From Thermodesulfovibrio sp. (GTDB lineage Bacteria > Nitrospirota > Thermodesulfovibrionia > Thermodesulfovibrionales > Thermodesulfovibrionaceae), in contig DYFF01000020.1 in the NCBI GenBank assembly GCA_020725335.1, positions 1 to 64,000 on the forward strand: a DNA stretch of 64,000 bases, written 5' to 3'. This document shows, in pieces, positions 52,735 through 62,422 of the stretch. Both the position numbers and the translations under genes were made by a program. The notes under the pieces were generated by a model that was given only the letters and a program-made list of their open reading frames with translations, did no database searches and had not been told where the DNA came from. Position 1 is the first letter of the stretch, and the number at the start of each line of letters is the position of its first letter.

Positions 52735-54639
52735 ATGGGAAAGGCGATAGGAATAGACCTTGGTACAACAAACTCTGTTGTTGCAGTAGTTGTAGGCGGT
52801 GAGCCTGTTGTAATTCCCAATCAGGAGGGACAGAGGACAACACCCTCTGTAGTTGCCTTCACTGATAAGGGAGAAAGACTTGTAGGACAGGTTGCCAAAA
52901 GACAATCAATAACAAACCCGGAAAATACAATTTTTTCAATAAAAAGACTCATGGGAAGGAAATATAATTCCACTGAGGTTCAGGAGGCAAAAAAGAGACT
53001 TCCTTATAAAATTGTGGAAGCCCCGAACGGTGATGCCCATGTAGAAATTCAGGGTAAAAGATATTCTCCACCTGAAATTTCTGCAATGATACTTCAGAAG
53101 CTTAAACAGGCTGCAGAGGACTATTTAGGAGAACCTGTTACTGATGCAGTAATAACAGTTCCAGCCTATTTTGATGACAGCCAGCGTCAAGCAACAAAAG
53201 ATGCAGGTAGAATTGCTGGGCTCAATGTTTTAAGAATCATAAATGAGCCTACAGCAGCAGCTCTTGCGTATGGATTGGATAAGAAAAAGGAGGAGAAAAT
53301 AGCAGTTTATGACCTCGGTGGCGGAACTTTTGATATCTCTATACTTGAAATAGGTGAGGGTGTTATTGAAGTAAAGGCAACAAATGGAGACACCTACTTA
53401 GGTGGCGACGACTTTGATATAAGGGTAATGGATTGGCTTGTTGATGAATTCAAAAAACAAGAAGGAATAGACCTTCGTAAAGATAGAATGGCGCTTCAAA
53501 GGCTTAAAGAGGCTGCTGAAAGAGCAAAGATAGAGCTCAGTTCTGCTATGGAAACAGAAATTAATTTACCCTTCATAACTGCGGACGCTTCAGGTCCAAA
53601 GCACCTGCTTATGAAACTAAGCCGTGCAAAACTTGAGCAACTTGTTGATGACCTAATTCAAAGAAGTCTTGAACCTTGTAAAAAAGCACTTTCTGACGCA
53701 GGACTTTCTACGTCTCAGATAGATGAAGTAATACTTGTTGGTGGTCAGACAAGAACTCCAAAGGTTCAGAAGGTTGTTCAAGATTTCTTCGGGAAAGAAC
53801 CTCATAAAGGTGTAAATCCTGATGAAGTTGTAGCAGTTGGTGCAGCAATTCAAGGAGCAATACTTAAGGGAGAAGTAAAAGAAGTTCTGCTTCTTGATGT
53901 CACACCTCTATCCCTCGGAATTGAAACACTTGGAGGAGTATTTACAAAGATTATTGAGAGAAATACAACCATACCAACAAAAAAATCGCAGATATTTACA
54001 ACGGCTGCTGATAACCAGACAGCTGTAACAATAAAAGTTTATCAAGGTGAAAGAGAAATGGCTGCCGACAATAAACTGCTTGGAGTATTCGAGCTTGTAG
54101 GTATTCCGCCTGCACCAAGAGGTATTCCTCAGATTGAGGTTGCTTTTGATATTGATGCAAATGGAATTTTACACGTATCTGCAAAAGACCTTGCAACTGG
54201 TAAGGAACAGTCTATCAGAATCACTGCTTCAAGTGGACTTAATGAGGAAGAGATTAAAAAGATGATAAGAGAAGCAGAAGCTCATGCCGAGGAGGACAGA
54301 AGAAAAAAACAACTTGCTGAGGCAAGAAATGATGCTGACAATATGATATACACTGTTGAAAAAACTTTAAGAGACATGGGAGATAAAGTTCAAGAGGATG
54401 AGAAAAAGCGAATTGAAGAAGCAATTGAAAAATGTAGAAGAATAAAGGACACAAGCAATGATGTTAACGAAATAAAAGCTGCGGTTGAAGAACTTGCCAG
54501 AGCCTCACACAAAATAGCTGAGGAATTATATAAAAAAGCAAGTGCGGGTGCTTCAGGAACTAGTACAAGCAGTGGAACGCAAGCAAAAAAAGATGATGAC
54601 GTAATAGAAGCTGAGGTTGAGGACAAAGATAATAAATGA
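52735..54639 (+). CDS. dnaK: chaperone DnaK (Hsp70)
   Basis: 634 aa. Starts [33 protein letters not shown] and [13 protein letters not shown] are the phosphate and adenosine motifs. The substrate domain starts after [17 protein letters not shown], and the C-terminal lid ends [15 protein letters not shown]. Overlaps dnaJ by 4 nt. Confidence 0.98.
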   Translation: MGKAIGIDLGTTNSVVAVVVGGEPVVIPNQEGQRTTPSVVAFTDKGERLVGQVAKRQSITNPENTIFSIKRLMGRKYNSTEVQEAKKRLPYKIVEAPNGDAHVEIQGKRYSPPEISAMILQKLKQAAEDYLGEPVTDAVITVPAYFDDSQRQATKDAGRIAGLNVLRIINEPTAAALAYGLDKKKEEKIAVYDLGGGTFDISILEIGEGVIEVKATNGDTYLGGDDFDIRVMDWLVDEFKKQEGIDLRKDRMALQRLKEAAERAKIELSSAMETEINLPFITADASGPKHLLMKLSRAKLEQLVDDLIQRSLEPCKKALSDAGLSTSQIDEVILVGGQTRTPKVQKVVQDFFGKEPHKGVNPDEVVAVGAAIQGAILKGEVKEVLLLDVTPLSLGIETLGGVFTKIIERNTTIPTKKSQIFTTAADNQTAVTIKVYQGEREMAADNKLLGVFELVGIPPAPRGIPQIEVAFDIDANGILHVSAKDLATGKEQSIRITASSGLNEEEIKKMIREAEAHAEEDRRKKQLAEARNDADNMIYTVEKTLRDMGDKVQEDEKKRIEEAIEKCRRIKDTSNDVNEIKAAVEELARASHKIAEELYKKASAGASGTSTSSGTQAKKDDDVIEAEVEDKDNK

Positions 54640-55736
54640 AAGATTACTACAGTATCTTAGGCATAAGCCGGGACGCCTCTCAGGAGGAAATTAAAAAGGC
54701 GTTCCGGCGCCTTGCAAGGCAATATCATCCCGACTTAAATCCAGGAAATAAAGAGGCAGAAGAAAAATTCAAAGAAATTAACGAAGCCTACTCATGTCTG
54801 AGTGATCCTGCAAGAAGAGCTAATTATGATAGATACGGTACAACAGAAGGTCCTATGGGTAACGGATTTGGCTTTGAGACTCATGCTACTTTTACTGACC
54901 TTTTTGAAGATATTTTTGAAGGATTCTTTGGAAGTTTTGGGTTTAAGAAACAAAGGCCAACAAAAGGTGCTGACCTCAGGTATGATCTTACGATTACTCT
55001 GGAAGAAGCTGCTTTTGGTATAGATAAGGAGATAAAATTTCATCGATGGCAGGAATGTGCCAATTGTAATGGATCAGGAGTAAAGCCTGGTAATTCGCCT
55101 ATCAATTGTCCTTCATGTGGAGGCAGTGGTTATATAAGATATAATCAAGGCTTTTTCTCCGTGTCAAAAACCTGCACTAAATGCGGCGGAAAGGGAAAGA
55201 TTATCAAAGACCCCTGTCCTGAATGCTCAGGAATGGGTAAACACCGGGTTGAGCATACTCTCAATATAAAAGTGCCTGCGGGAGTTGATACAGGAACAAG
55301 ACTTAAGGTAAGTGGAGAAGGTGAACTTGGAGAATTTGGTGGCCCGAGAGGAGACCTTTATATTTATATTGACGTAAAAGAACACGAATTTTTCCGAAGA
55401 GAAGGAATAAATCTTCATTGTTCTGTTCCTATTTCTTTTGTTAAAGCTGTTTTCGGCGGCGAGATTGAAGTACCAACGCTTGACGGAAAGGAGAAAATAC
55501 AGATCCCAGCAGGAACACCTTCGGGAAGGATTTTTAAAATAAAAGGTAAAGGATTACCACGAGTTGGTGGTAGCTACAGAGGTGATCAAATTGTCAATGT
55601 ATATATAGATGTTCCAAAAAAACTTACTCAGCGACAGAGAGAACTTCTTGAAGAGTTTGCAAAAATATCAGGAGAAGAGATAAAAAAAGGCTCAAAAGGT
55701 TTTAAAGAAAAGCTAAAAGATATTTTTTCATCTTAA
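54636..55736 (+). CDS. dnaJ: chaperone DnaJ (Hsp40)
   Basis: 366 aa. J-domain with HPD motif ([29 protein letters not shown]), Gly/Phe stretch, zinc-finger domain with four CxxCxGxG-type repeats ([32 protein letters not shown]) and C-terminal substrate domains. Full-length type I DnaJ. Last gene of hrcA-grpE-dnaK-dnaJ. Confidence 0.97.
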   Translation: MKDYYSILGISRDASQEEIKKAFRRLARQYHPDLNPGNKEAEEKFKEINEAYSCLSDPARRANYDRYGTTEGPMGNGFGFETHATFTDLFEDIFEGFFGSFGFKKQRPTKGADLRYDLTITLEEAAFGIDKEIKFHRWQECANCNGSGVKPGNSPINCPSCGGSGYIRYNQGFFSVSKTCTKCGGKGKIIKDPCPECSGMGKHRVEHTLNIKVPAGVDTGTRLKVSGEGELGEFGGPRGDLYIYIDVKEHEFFRREGINLHCSVPISFVKAVFGGEIEVPTLDGKEKIQIPAGTPSGRIFKIKGKGLPRVGGSYRGDQIVNVYIDVPKKLTQRQRELLEEFAKISGEEIKKGSKGFKEKLKDIFSS

Positions 55737-55749
55737 TGAGAACAATAGC

Positions 55750-56685
55750 ATGAAAAATTTTAGGATTTTCTTAAAAATGAAAAAACAGCTATCTTTTCCT
55801 ATAGTTCTTGTAATTGCTTTAATCCTAATTTTTTTGGGTTGTTCTAAAGAACCTGAAAAAAGAAAAGAAAAGAAACTACTAACCCTAAAAGTTTATACAA
55901 GTCTCTTTGCTACTGAACAATTTATAAAAAACCTCTTACCAGATGCTGAAGTTGAAAGTTTAATTCCTACAGGTGTTGACCCTCACCATTTTGAACCCTC
56001 TTTAAAAGATATTCAGAAGCTCTACAGTGCAAATATGATTATTTACCTCGGAGATACGGATGTAGATAGATGGGTAGATAAAGTGAGGGATGAGCTAAAT
56101 CAAAGAGGAATTAGATTAATAAGACTTCAGGATAGTTTATCAATGAAATCCTATACTTCCTCAAAAGAATTAGACCCACATGTATGGTTAGACCCTCTTT
56201 TATCATTAGAGATTGTAAAACTCATAAAAAATAATTTGTTAGCAATAACACCAGATAAAAAGGATTTAATTGAAAAAAACTTTTCCAATTACGAAGAAAA
56301 GCTTAAAGAAATAGATAGAGCCTACAGAGAAAATCTATCAAATTGTGCGATAAAAGATGTTATATCAACCCATGAATTTTTAAATTATTTAAGCGAAAGA
56401 TACAACTTTACTACACACTTTATTGTTCATGAACCAGAAGATGAGCCTTCACCAAAGAAAGTTAAGAAGCTAAAGGAAATCATAAAGAAAAACCGTATAG
56501 AATATATAATCACTGAGCCAGAGGGAGAAAAAATTGCAAAAGCACTCTCACAGGAAATAGATGTTAAGCCTTTGAATTTCAATACATACCATACAAAGAC
56601 CGAAAAAGATTATATCAGTGTGATGAAAGATAATTTGCAGGCTTTAGCAAAGGCGTTAAAATGTGAAACTAAGAATGTTAAATGA
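55750..56685 (+). CDS. znuA: zinc/manganese ABC transporter binding lipoprotein (ZnuA-like)
   Basis: 311 aa. Signal with lipobox (LIFLGC), so a lipoprotein. Metal ligands in GVDPHHFEPS, ELDPHVWLDP and STHEFLNYLSERY, the cluster A-I pattern. The His-rich loop of Gram-negative ZnuA is absent, so zinc versus manganese is open. There are two candidate starts (55750 and 55777), neither with a good ribosome-binding site. It follows dnaJ by 13 nt, so read-through from the heat-shock operon is possible. Overlaps the ATPase gene by 23 nt. Confidence 0.88.
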   Translation: MKNFRIFLKMKKQLSFPIVLVIALILIFLGCSKEPEKRKEKKLLTLKVYTSLFATEQFIKNLLPDAEVESLIPTGVDPHHFEPSLKDIQKLYSANMIIYLGDTDVDRWVDKVRDELNQRGIRLIRLQDSLSMKSYTSSKELDPHVWLDPLLSLEIVKLIKNNLLAITPDKKDLIEKNFSNYEEKLKEIDRAYRENLSNCAIKDVISTHEFLNYLSERYNFTTHFIVHEPEDEPSPKKVKKLKEIIKKNRIEYIITEPEGEKIAKALSQEIDVKPLNFNTYHTKTEKDYISVMKDNLQALAKALKCETKNVK

Positions 56686-57424
56686 AAAATTTAGAATTTT
56701 AGAACTTACAAAAAAGCCTTTAATTACCATATCTAATGTTACTTACGCTACTAATGGCATTAAAATTCTTGAAGATATTAATTTTGAAATAAATCAAGGC
56801 TGCTATTTAGGAATAATTGGTCCAAATGGTGCAGGTAAAACTACCTTACTTAGATTAATTCTTGGAATAATAAAGCCTAATCTTGGTGAAATACGAATTC
56901 AGGGGCTTGCACCTGATGAATATCTTAATCGTGAACCTATTGGTTATTTGCCTCAAAGAATTTCTCAAACCATTTATGAAATGCCCATAACAGTTGAGGA
57001 ACTTGTTAGAAGTGGAATTGATAAATATAGTAGAGATACTGTTGATTGGGCAATAGATTTATTTAAAATATCTTCATTGAGAAAAAAATCACTTAAAGAA
57101 CTTTCAGGAGGAGAACGTCAGAAGGCTTTTTTGGCAAGAGCTCTTGTGGCAAAGCCAAGAATTCTCCTTTTAGATGAACCTACAACAGGAATAGACCCAA
57201 ATGCAAGAGATGATCTTCTTGAAATACTTGAAAAATTAAACAAAGAATTTGGAGTATCTATCTTAGTTGTTACCCATGATATTGCTACCTTTGCTCATGA
57301 ATCAAAATGCATACTTTGTTTGAATAAAAGAATGGTTTGCCTCGGAGAACCACAGAGAATTTTAAAAGAAGAATATATGAAATTGCTTTATCCAACACAT
57401 ACTGTTTTCCCACATAGATTATGA
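56663..57424 (+). CDS. znuC: zinc/manganese ABC transporter ATPase (ZnuC-like)
   Basis: 253 aa from GTG 56663; ATG 56675 is an equally likely start. Walker A GPNGAGKTTLLR, Q-loop YLPQ, signature LSGGERQKAFLARAL, Walker B ILLLDEPTTGID, and VVTHDIATF. Energises uptake with the binding protein and permease on either side. Overlaps the permease by 4 nt. Confidence 0.92.
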   Translation: MKLRMLNEKFRILELTKKPLITISNVTYATNGIKILEDINFEINQGCYLGIIGPNGAGKTTLLRLILGIIKPNLGEIRIQGLAPDEYLNREPIGYLPQRISQTIYEMPITVEELVRSGIDKYSRDTVDWAIDLFKISSLRKKSLKELSGGERQKAFLARALVAKPRILLLDEPTTGIDPNARDDLLEILEKLNKEFGVSILVVTHDIATFAHESKCILCLNKRMVCLGEPQRILKEEYMKLLYPTHTVFPHRL

Positions 57425-58218
57425 TAGAAATTTTTGAATTAAATATAATAAAGAGAGCTTTTATAGTTGTAAGTCTTATAGCTCCTTTAGCTCCTCTTTT
57501 TGGGATATTTCTCATCTTGAGAAGATACGCCTTTTTTGCTGACACCCTTGCCCATGTTGGTTTTCTTGCTTTAGCTTTAAGTGTATTTTTTGGGCTTAAC
57601 TCATTATTACTATTAATTGTATTAAGCATAATAGTTTCTCTATCAGTTGAACAACTCCGCTCAAAGGGAAAACTACCTGCTGAAGGTTCCTTATCCTTTT
57701 TTCTCTATTCAGGAGTTGCCTTATCTGTTCTTTTCATAACTTTTTCTGGTAAAACAGGCTCTGTAATGAGCATACTTTTTGGGAGTCTTTCTACAGTAAC
57801 AAAAGAAGATGTTTACCTTATATTGATAGGTGCTATTTTTTGTTTTGTCTTTCTAATTAAATACCATAAAAAAATGCTAAATCTTTGTATAGATGAAGAA
57901 CTTGCCCATTCATCTGGTATCAATTTGTCTAATCTTAAAGTAATATTTGCTCTAACAGTAGCTGTGTCTATATCTATCTCAATAAAAACAATGGGAGCAC
58001 TATTAATAGGTTCTTTAATGATTATTCCCCCATTAAGCGCTATGCAGATTACGAAGAGTCTTAGGACAACTACGATTTTATCTGTAATCTATTCGATTCT
58101 TTCATCTTATGCTGGAATTTTTCTATCCTATTACTCAGGAATACCTCTTGGTGCTTCAATATCTGTAATTTTGATAGGAGTTTTTATTTTTTCATTTATT
58201 CTAAAGCTCTTTCGTTAA
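57421..58218 (+). CDS. znuB: zinc/manganese ABC transporter permease (ZnuB-like)
   Basis: 265 aa with about eight hydrophobic segments. The family motif LRRYAFFADTLAHVGFLALALSVFFG lies near 29-54, and TMGALLIGSLMIIPPLSAMQI near 190-210. Typical FecCD/ZnuB-like ABC-3 permease. Confidence 0.92.
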   Translation: MIEIFELNIIKRAFIVVSLIAPLAPLFGIFLILRRYAFFADTLAHVGFLALALSVFFGLNSLLLLIVLSIIVSLSVEQLRSKGKLPAEGSLSFFLYSGVALSVLFITFSGKTGSVMSILFGSLSTVTKEDVYLILIGAIFCFVFLIKYHKKMLNLCIDEELAHSSGINLSNLKVIFALTVAVSISISIKTMGALLIGSLMIIPPLSAMQITKSLRTTTILSVIYSILSSYAGIFLSYYSGIPLGASISVILIGVFIFSFILKLFR

Positions 58219-58301
58219 ATAAAAATTAGTATTTAGGCATTATAGAGTATTATTTCATAAAAGTATGTTCGTAAAAAAAATGAAAAGATGAAAAATTTTA
58301 C

Positions 58302-58330
58302 TTGCATTTATTGAATCTAAGTGGTTAAAT
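58302..58330 (+). promoter_or_regulatory. promoter of the cupin/B12 operon (leaderless)
   Basis: TTGCAT (58302-58307), 17-bp spacer and TTAAAT (58325-58330) behind TGG. The predicted start is at 58337, one nt before the ATG. No Shine-Dalgarno is visible. Confidence 0.55.
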
Positions 58331-58337
58331 TTTAAAA

Positions 58338-58676
58338 ATGAAAAATTTGAATACAAGCAATAAATTGAAAGAATTGATTTCGGGAGAAATTATTATTGGT
58401 TCTGAACTCACCAATTCCCATGCCTGTTACATGATTTATGGAGTTCTTCAACCAGAAGAAAAAGAAAGACTTATAAAACCTGGCAAAGGACACGAAGAGA
58501 TTGTCCTTATATTGAAAGGGAAAGTTAAAGTTACGGGCATATGGGAAGGAATACTAACAGAAGGAGAAGCTTTCCACATTGTAGGAGAAGAAAGCCTATT
58601 TTTTGAGAATCTGTCTAATTCAGAGACAATTTACATAATTGCTGGTGGGCATTCAGAGGAAGGCCATATTCATTAA
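58338..58676 (+). CDS. small cupin-fold protein
   Basis: 112-aa single cupin: IKPGKGHEEIVLILKGKVKVTG (motif 1) and EGEAFHIVGEESLFFENLS (motif 2), ending in a His-rich HSEEGHIH tail that may bind metal. Function unknown. The TAA is immediately followed by the ATG of the cobalamin-binding protein, so the two are made together. This pairing suggests that the cupin is a partner of the B12 protein or an enzyme under its control. Confidence 0.75.
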   Translation: MKNLNTSNKLKELISGEIIIGSELTNSHACYMIYGVLQPEEKERLIKPGKGHEEIVLILKGKVKVTGIWEGILTEGEAFHIVGEESLFFENLSNSETIYIIAGGHSEEGHIH

Positions 58677-59714
58677 ATGAATAAAATCTCTCAATCAGCC
58701 TCAAATCTTTTTAACGAGGAATACAATAACCTCCTTGCTATGGTTTTAAAGAGAATAGCCCTTGAATGTGAACACCATGAAATAATTAAAATGAAACCGC
58801 ATTGTCCTTTTGTAAGTGAATATGTAAGGGAGTTTGGAAAATTACTACGGATTGTCTATAAATATAACCTTTTTGAAGCATTAAAGGAAGAAATTAAATG
58901 GTATATAAATCTATTCTATGCTAAGAATTTAGGAATAAACTCTATTAATCTCATTGTTGATAGCTGGATTATGACAATACTCGGCTGGCTCAAGTCTCCC
59001 GAATGTAATGAATTAGCAACTCCTTTAAAAAGACTTAAAGAGGATATACCCCAAATTATTAGTGAGACTCAATTTGTAGATGTGAAGTCTAATGAGAATT
59101 TGAAAAATTTTCTCAATTTACTACTCTTGGGCGACTTTAGAGAAATTAAGAATTTTACAAGCTCTCTTCTTGAAAAAAGCAATCCAGAGGAAATAATTAT
59201 CTCACTGATTATTCCCGCTGTTGAAAAGGTAGGCCTTCTATGGGAAAAAAATGAACTTGAAATATTTGAGGAACATATTGCAACAATAAATATTAGGAAG
59301 TTACTTTTTTACTTAACCTTCCTTAAAACTCCTCAAATTAATTATGAAAGGAAAATCTTGCTTAGTTGTGTTCCAGGAGACCAACATGATTTAGCAGCAA
59401 CATTATTAGAAACTTTCTTAGAGTTAAAGGGATGGATTACAAAAAATCTTGGCATGGGTCTTCCTGCAGAACAAATTTTTAAGGCAGTTAATAAATTCAA
59501 GCCAAATGCAATCATTCTTATTTTCACTATGCTGTCAATGCTTGAGGAAACTCTTGATACCGTAGAAATAATTAAAAAAGCTCACCCCTCTGTTAAATTG
59601 ATAATAGGTGGTAGAGGAGGAATGATGTCCCGTTCTCTATTAGATGAAAGGGGGGTTAAAATAGCAGAAAACTTTAACCGATGCCATGAAATTCTAATAG
59701 AGGAACTCATATGA
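58677..59714 (+). CDS. CarH-like cobalamin-binding protein without DNA-binding domain
   Basis: 345 aa. Residues 1 to about 140 are an unrecognised helical domain with His/Cys-rich ECEHHEIIKMKPHCPF. Residues about 145-215 match the four-helix cap of B12-dependent photoreceptors, including W189-x9-E199-H200, the W-x9-EH signature of CarH/LitR/AerR-type proteins. Residues about 225-345 are a Rossmann B12-binding domain with D235-x-H237 as candidate cobalt ligand (CVPGDQHDLA), followed by LKGWITKNLGMGLPAEQIFKAV. No MerR helix-turn-helix is seen. Likely an adenosylcobalamin-based light or redox switch; a corrinoid methyltransferase subunit is less likely, given the motif. The stop overlaps the permease start (ATGA). 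Confidence 0.8.
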   Translation: MNKISQSASNLFNEEYNNLLAMVLKRIALECEHHEIIKMKPHCPFVSEYVREFGKLLRIVYKYNLFEALKEEIKWYINLFYAKNLGINSINLIVDSWIMTILGWLKSPECNELATPLKRLKEDIPQIISETQFVDVKSNENLKNFLNLLLLGDFREIKNFTSSLLEKSNPEEIIISLIIPAVEKVGLLWEKNELEIFEEHIATINIRKLLFYLTFLKTPQINYERKILLSCVPGDQHDLAATLLETFLELKGWITKNLGMGLPAEQIFKAVNKFKPNAIILIFTMLSMLEETLDTVEIIKKAHPSVKLIIGGRGGMMSRSLLDERGVKIAENFNRCHEILIEELI

Positions 59715-60832
59715 GGCTTTGGGTAGCCATAAAAATAGCAATTCATGATCGTTCATCAACAGCAGGTGCGGTTTTAGGAGTAGTGGCAATAATATTTTTA
59801 GTTGGGCAGCAGCTTTCTGTTTTTTTTGGTTTACTTAACTTAATGAGTGTTCTGCCTGACCATAGTAATGCTGATGTTTGGATTATGAGCAAGAACATAA
59901 GAAACTCTGACTCGGGAAATTTAATTTCAGGAGCTTACATTGATAGAGTGATCGGGATTTCAGAAGTTGAGTGGATTGAGCCCCTTTTGATTGGAAGCGC
60001 TCTATTCAGAAGAGGTGATGGTTCCTTTGAACCTGTTAGAGTTATAGGGTTAAGAAGACCAAGAATAGCAGGAGGTCCCTGGAGTTTTCATAGCTCCGAT
60101 GAGAAAGTTTTATTAGATCTTGAGGCTGTTGTTGTTGACAAACTTGACTTGAGTAAATTAGGGCATCCATCTCTTGATGAAATAGGGGAAATAGGAGAAA
60201 AAAGAGTCCGAATTGGTGCTATAGCAACTGGAGCGAGAGGATTTCAAGGGACGCTCCTCTTCGCCCCCTTAGAAAAAGTAAGAGAGATTAGTAAAACACC
60301 TCCTGGAAGATATTCAGCCCTTCTTGTCAAATTAGATGAAAAATCAGACAAAGAAAGTGTCATAAAAAAAATCAAGGATATTCTTCCTAATTGTTCTGTT
60401 TTCAGCTCCCAGGAACTTTCAAGCCTTTCAAGGAAATATTACATAACAAACACCGGCATAGGCGGAAGTTTTCTCTTTTCCACCTCCATTGCGATCATGA
60501 TAGGCGTAGTTATAATTACTCTGACCATGTATACAAGTGTTCTAAGCAGGAAAAAAGATTTTGCATTAATTAGAGCAATTGGAGGCAGAAAAAGAGACAT
60601 TTTTATAATTGTAGTAGGTGAAGTTTTTTTTATAACCTTTATTGGAATCTTTGTTGGATTTTTACTCCTATCAACTCTTCTAAGCTACACTGTTAACTCT
60701 CAAATTCCAAGCTATTTGCCTTTAAAGGTGGCTCCCCTTCTTGCCTTAGGAGCATTTATAGTAAGCCTAATTGGTTCGCTATTTGCCCTTAAGGTTGCAC
60801 TTGCCACTGATCCTGCCTCTGTATTCCATTGA
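59711..60832 (+). CDS. FtsX-like ABC exporter permease (DevC-like)
   Basis: 373 aa. One N-terminal helix (AGAVLGVVAIIFLVGQQLSVFFGLL), a large periplasmic domain with SNADVWIMSKNIRNSDSGN, and three C-terminal helices in the FtsX arrangement. The WIM motif and length resemble DevC/MacB-type exporters, including heterocyst glycolipid exporter DevBCA. Substrate unknown; a lipid or amphiphile is a reasonable guess. Confidence 0.82.
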   Translation: MRLWVAIKIAIHDRSSTAGAVLGVVAIIFLVGQQLSVFFGLLNLMSVLPDHSNADVWIMSKNIRNSDSGNLISGAYIDRVIGISEVEWIEPLLIGSALFRRGDGSFEPVRVIGLRRPRIAGGPWSFHSSDEKVLLDLEAVVVDKLDLSKLGHPSLDEIGEIGEKRVRIGAIATGARGFQGTLLFAPLEKVREISKTPPGRYSALLVKLDEKSDKESVIKKIKDILPNCSVFSSQELSSLSRKYYITNTGIGGSFLFSTSIAIMIGVVIITLTMYTSVLSRKKDFALIRAIGGRKRDIFIIVVGEVFFITFIGIFVGFLLLSTLLSYTVNSQIPSYLPLKVAPLLALGAFIVSLIGSLFALKVALATDPASVFH

Positions 60833-60833
60833 T

Positions 60834-61529
60834 ATGAGTATTCTAAAACTTGAAAACATAACAAGAGACTTTTATGATGGAAGACAAATAAGAAGAGTTC
60901 TTCACTCTACCAATCTTGCCTTTATCCCTGGAGAGTTAGTTGTTCTATCAGGGCCTTCTGGAAGTGGAAAGACGACCCTGCTTTCAATAATGGGATTAGT
61001 GTTAAAACCTTCAGAGGGTAAAATATATCTTAATGATAAAGATTTAACCCAAATCAATGACAACGAAGCTGCCATGTTAAGGTTAAAATATTACGGATTT
61101 ATCTTCCAACAGCACATGCTAATAGAAGGTTTATCTGTTATAGATAACATTCTTCTTGCCTATGCTGTTCAAGGCAGTAAAGTAACAGCACAGCAAAGAC
61201 AAAAAGCCTATGGACTTCTTGAAAAATTAGGCTTAAAGGATACTGCTCATATGCAGCCCCTGTCTCTTTCAGGTGGTATGAAACAGAGAGTTTCCATAGC
61301 AAGAGCTCTAATTAAGGATCCCTTAATTCTTCTATGCGATGAACCAACAGCTTCTTTGGATGCAGAAAATGGAATCACTGTGATGAAAATACTGAAAAAA
61401 TCAGCCCTTGAAGATCAAAGAATTGTATTGGTTGTATCCCATGATTCAAGAGTTTTTCCCTTTTCTGATCGTCTCATTAAAATAGAGAATGGTAAGATTG
61501 TATCTGACACGAAAGAAAATTATCAGTGA
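60834..61529 (+). CDS. ABC exporter ATPase (DevA/LolD-like)
   Basis: 231 aa. Walker A GPSGSGKTTLLS, IFQQHMLIEGLSVIDNI, signature LSGGMKQRVSIARALI, Walker B ILLCDEPTASLD, and VVSHDSRVF. Start chosen as ATG 60834 (MSILKLENITRDF), 1 nt after the permease stop. An in-frame upstream start would add 21 hydrophobic residues encoded inside the permease gene and is unlikely. No ribosome-binding site, so probably coupled. Confidence 0.9.
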   Translation: MSILKLENITRDFYDGRQIRRVLHSTNLAFIPGELVVLSGPSGSGKTTLLSIMGLVLKPSEGKIYLNDKDLTQINDNEAAMLRLKYYGFIFQQHMLIEGLSVIDNILLAYAVQGSKVTAQQRQKAYGLLEKLGLKDTAHMQPLSLSGGMKQRVSIARALIKDPLILLCDEPTASLDAENGITVMKILKKSALEDQRIVLVVSHDSRVFPFSDRLIKIENGKIVSDTKENYQ

Positions 61530-61541
61530 TAGGAGGTTTTA

Positions 61542-62417
61542 ATGAAAACCCGCAAGATTGCTTTCATAGTCATATTATGTATCGCAATAATAATAGGACT
61601 GGTATACATAAAAACATCTCTTAACAAAGCTTCTGCTCCTTATGAAAAAAATAAAACTCCATCCCTTGAAGATTCTCCTATAAGGGTATATGGAAGGGTA
61701 GAACCCTTAGGGAGAGAGGTTTTCTTAGGACCCCAACAGGCAAGAAAAGTTGTAAAAATATATGTAAAAGAAGGACAACTTGTAAAAAGAGGACAAATTC
61801 TCTGTGAACTTGAATCAGAGGTAGAGAAGCAGGCATACAACTTAGCAATAGCTAAAATAAAAGAGTATGAAAGAAAACTTGATTTAGTCTTAGATGAACT
61901 TAGGAGAAAAAGGGAACTACTGAAAGAAGAAATTATTCCTGAGTTTAATGTAACTCAAAAAAATCTTGAAGCAAAATTAATCGAACAACAAATCGCCGTT
62001 GCAATGGAAGAAGCGAAATTAAGAAAAAAAGATTTAGATACTTTTGCTCTTCGCTCTCCTATAGATGGCTTCCTCTATAAGTTTGATGTTAGACTTGGAG
62101 AGCTTCTTACGCCTGAGAAATATGAGAGAATTATAATAGGAAAACCACAAAGCCAGATAAGACTCTTTATTGAAAGCTTCTGGATTGATAGATTGAAGGT
62201 AGGAGATAAATTTATCATAAAAGATGGAGAGACAAATAGGGAATATGGAAAGGCAAAGCTTGTTTATATTTCAGAGTATGTAGGGACAAGAGATTTTAGA
62301 ACAGAAGATTCCCTTGAAAGAATAGATACAAAATATGCTCAAGCCATACTGGAGTTTGAAAATGCTCAACCCATTAAAATTGGAAAATTAGTTCTATGTG
62401 AAAAAATTAAGGAGTAG
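61542..62417 (+). CDS. HlyD/DevB-like membrane fusion protein
   Basis: 291 aa. N-terminal membrane anchor (IAFIVILCIAIIIGLVYI), biotinyl-lipoyl-like half motif VRVYGRVEPLG..VVKIYVKEGQLVKRGQILCELE, a coiled-coil hairpin (about 95-165), and DTFALRSPIDGFLYKFDVRLGE. Periplasmic adaptor of a tripartite exporter with the two preceding genes. AGGAGG before the ATG. Confidence 0.88.
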   Translation: MKTRKIAFIVILCIAIIIGLVYIKTSLNKASAPYEKNKTPSLEDSPIRVYGRVEPLGREVFLGPQQARKVVKIYVKEGQLVKRGQILCELESEVEKQAYNLAIAKIKEYERKLDLVLDELRRKRELLKEEIIPEFNVTQKNLEAKLIEQQIAVAMEEAKLRKKDLDTFALRSPIDGFLYKFDVRLGELLTPEKYERIIIGKPQSQIRLFIESFWIDRLKVGDKFIIKDGETNREYGKAKLVYISEYVGTRDFRTEDSLERIDTKYAQAILEFENAQPIKIGKLVLCEKIKE

Positions 62418-62422
62418 TGAAG

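Noticed and set aside
60771-60833. N-terminal extension of the DevA-like ATPase
   Set aside because: The extra residues are the out-of-frame shadow of the permease's hydrophobic C-terminus; ATG 60834 fits the family start.
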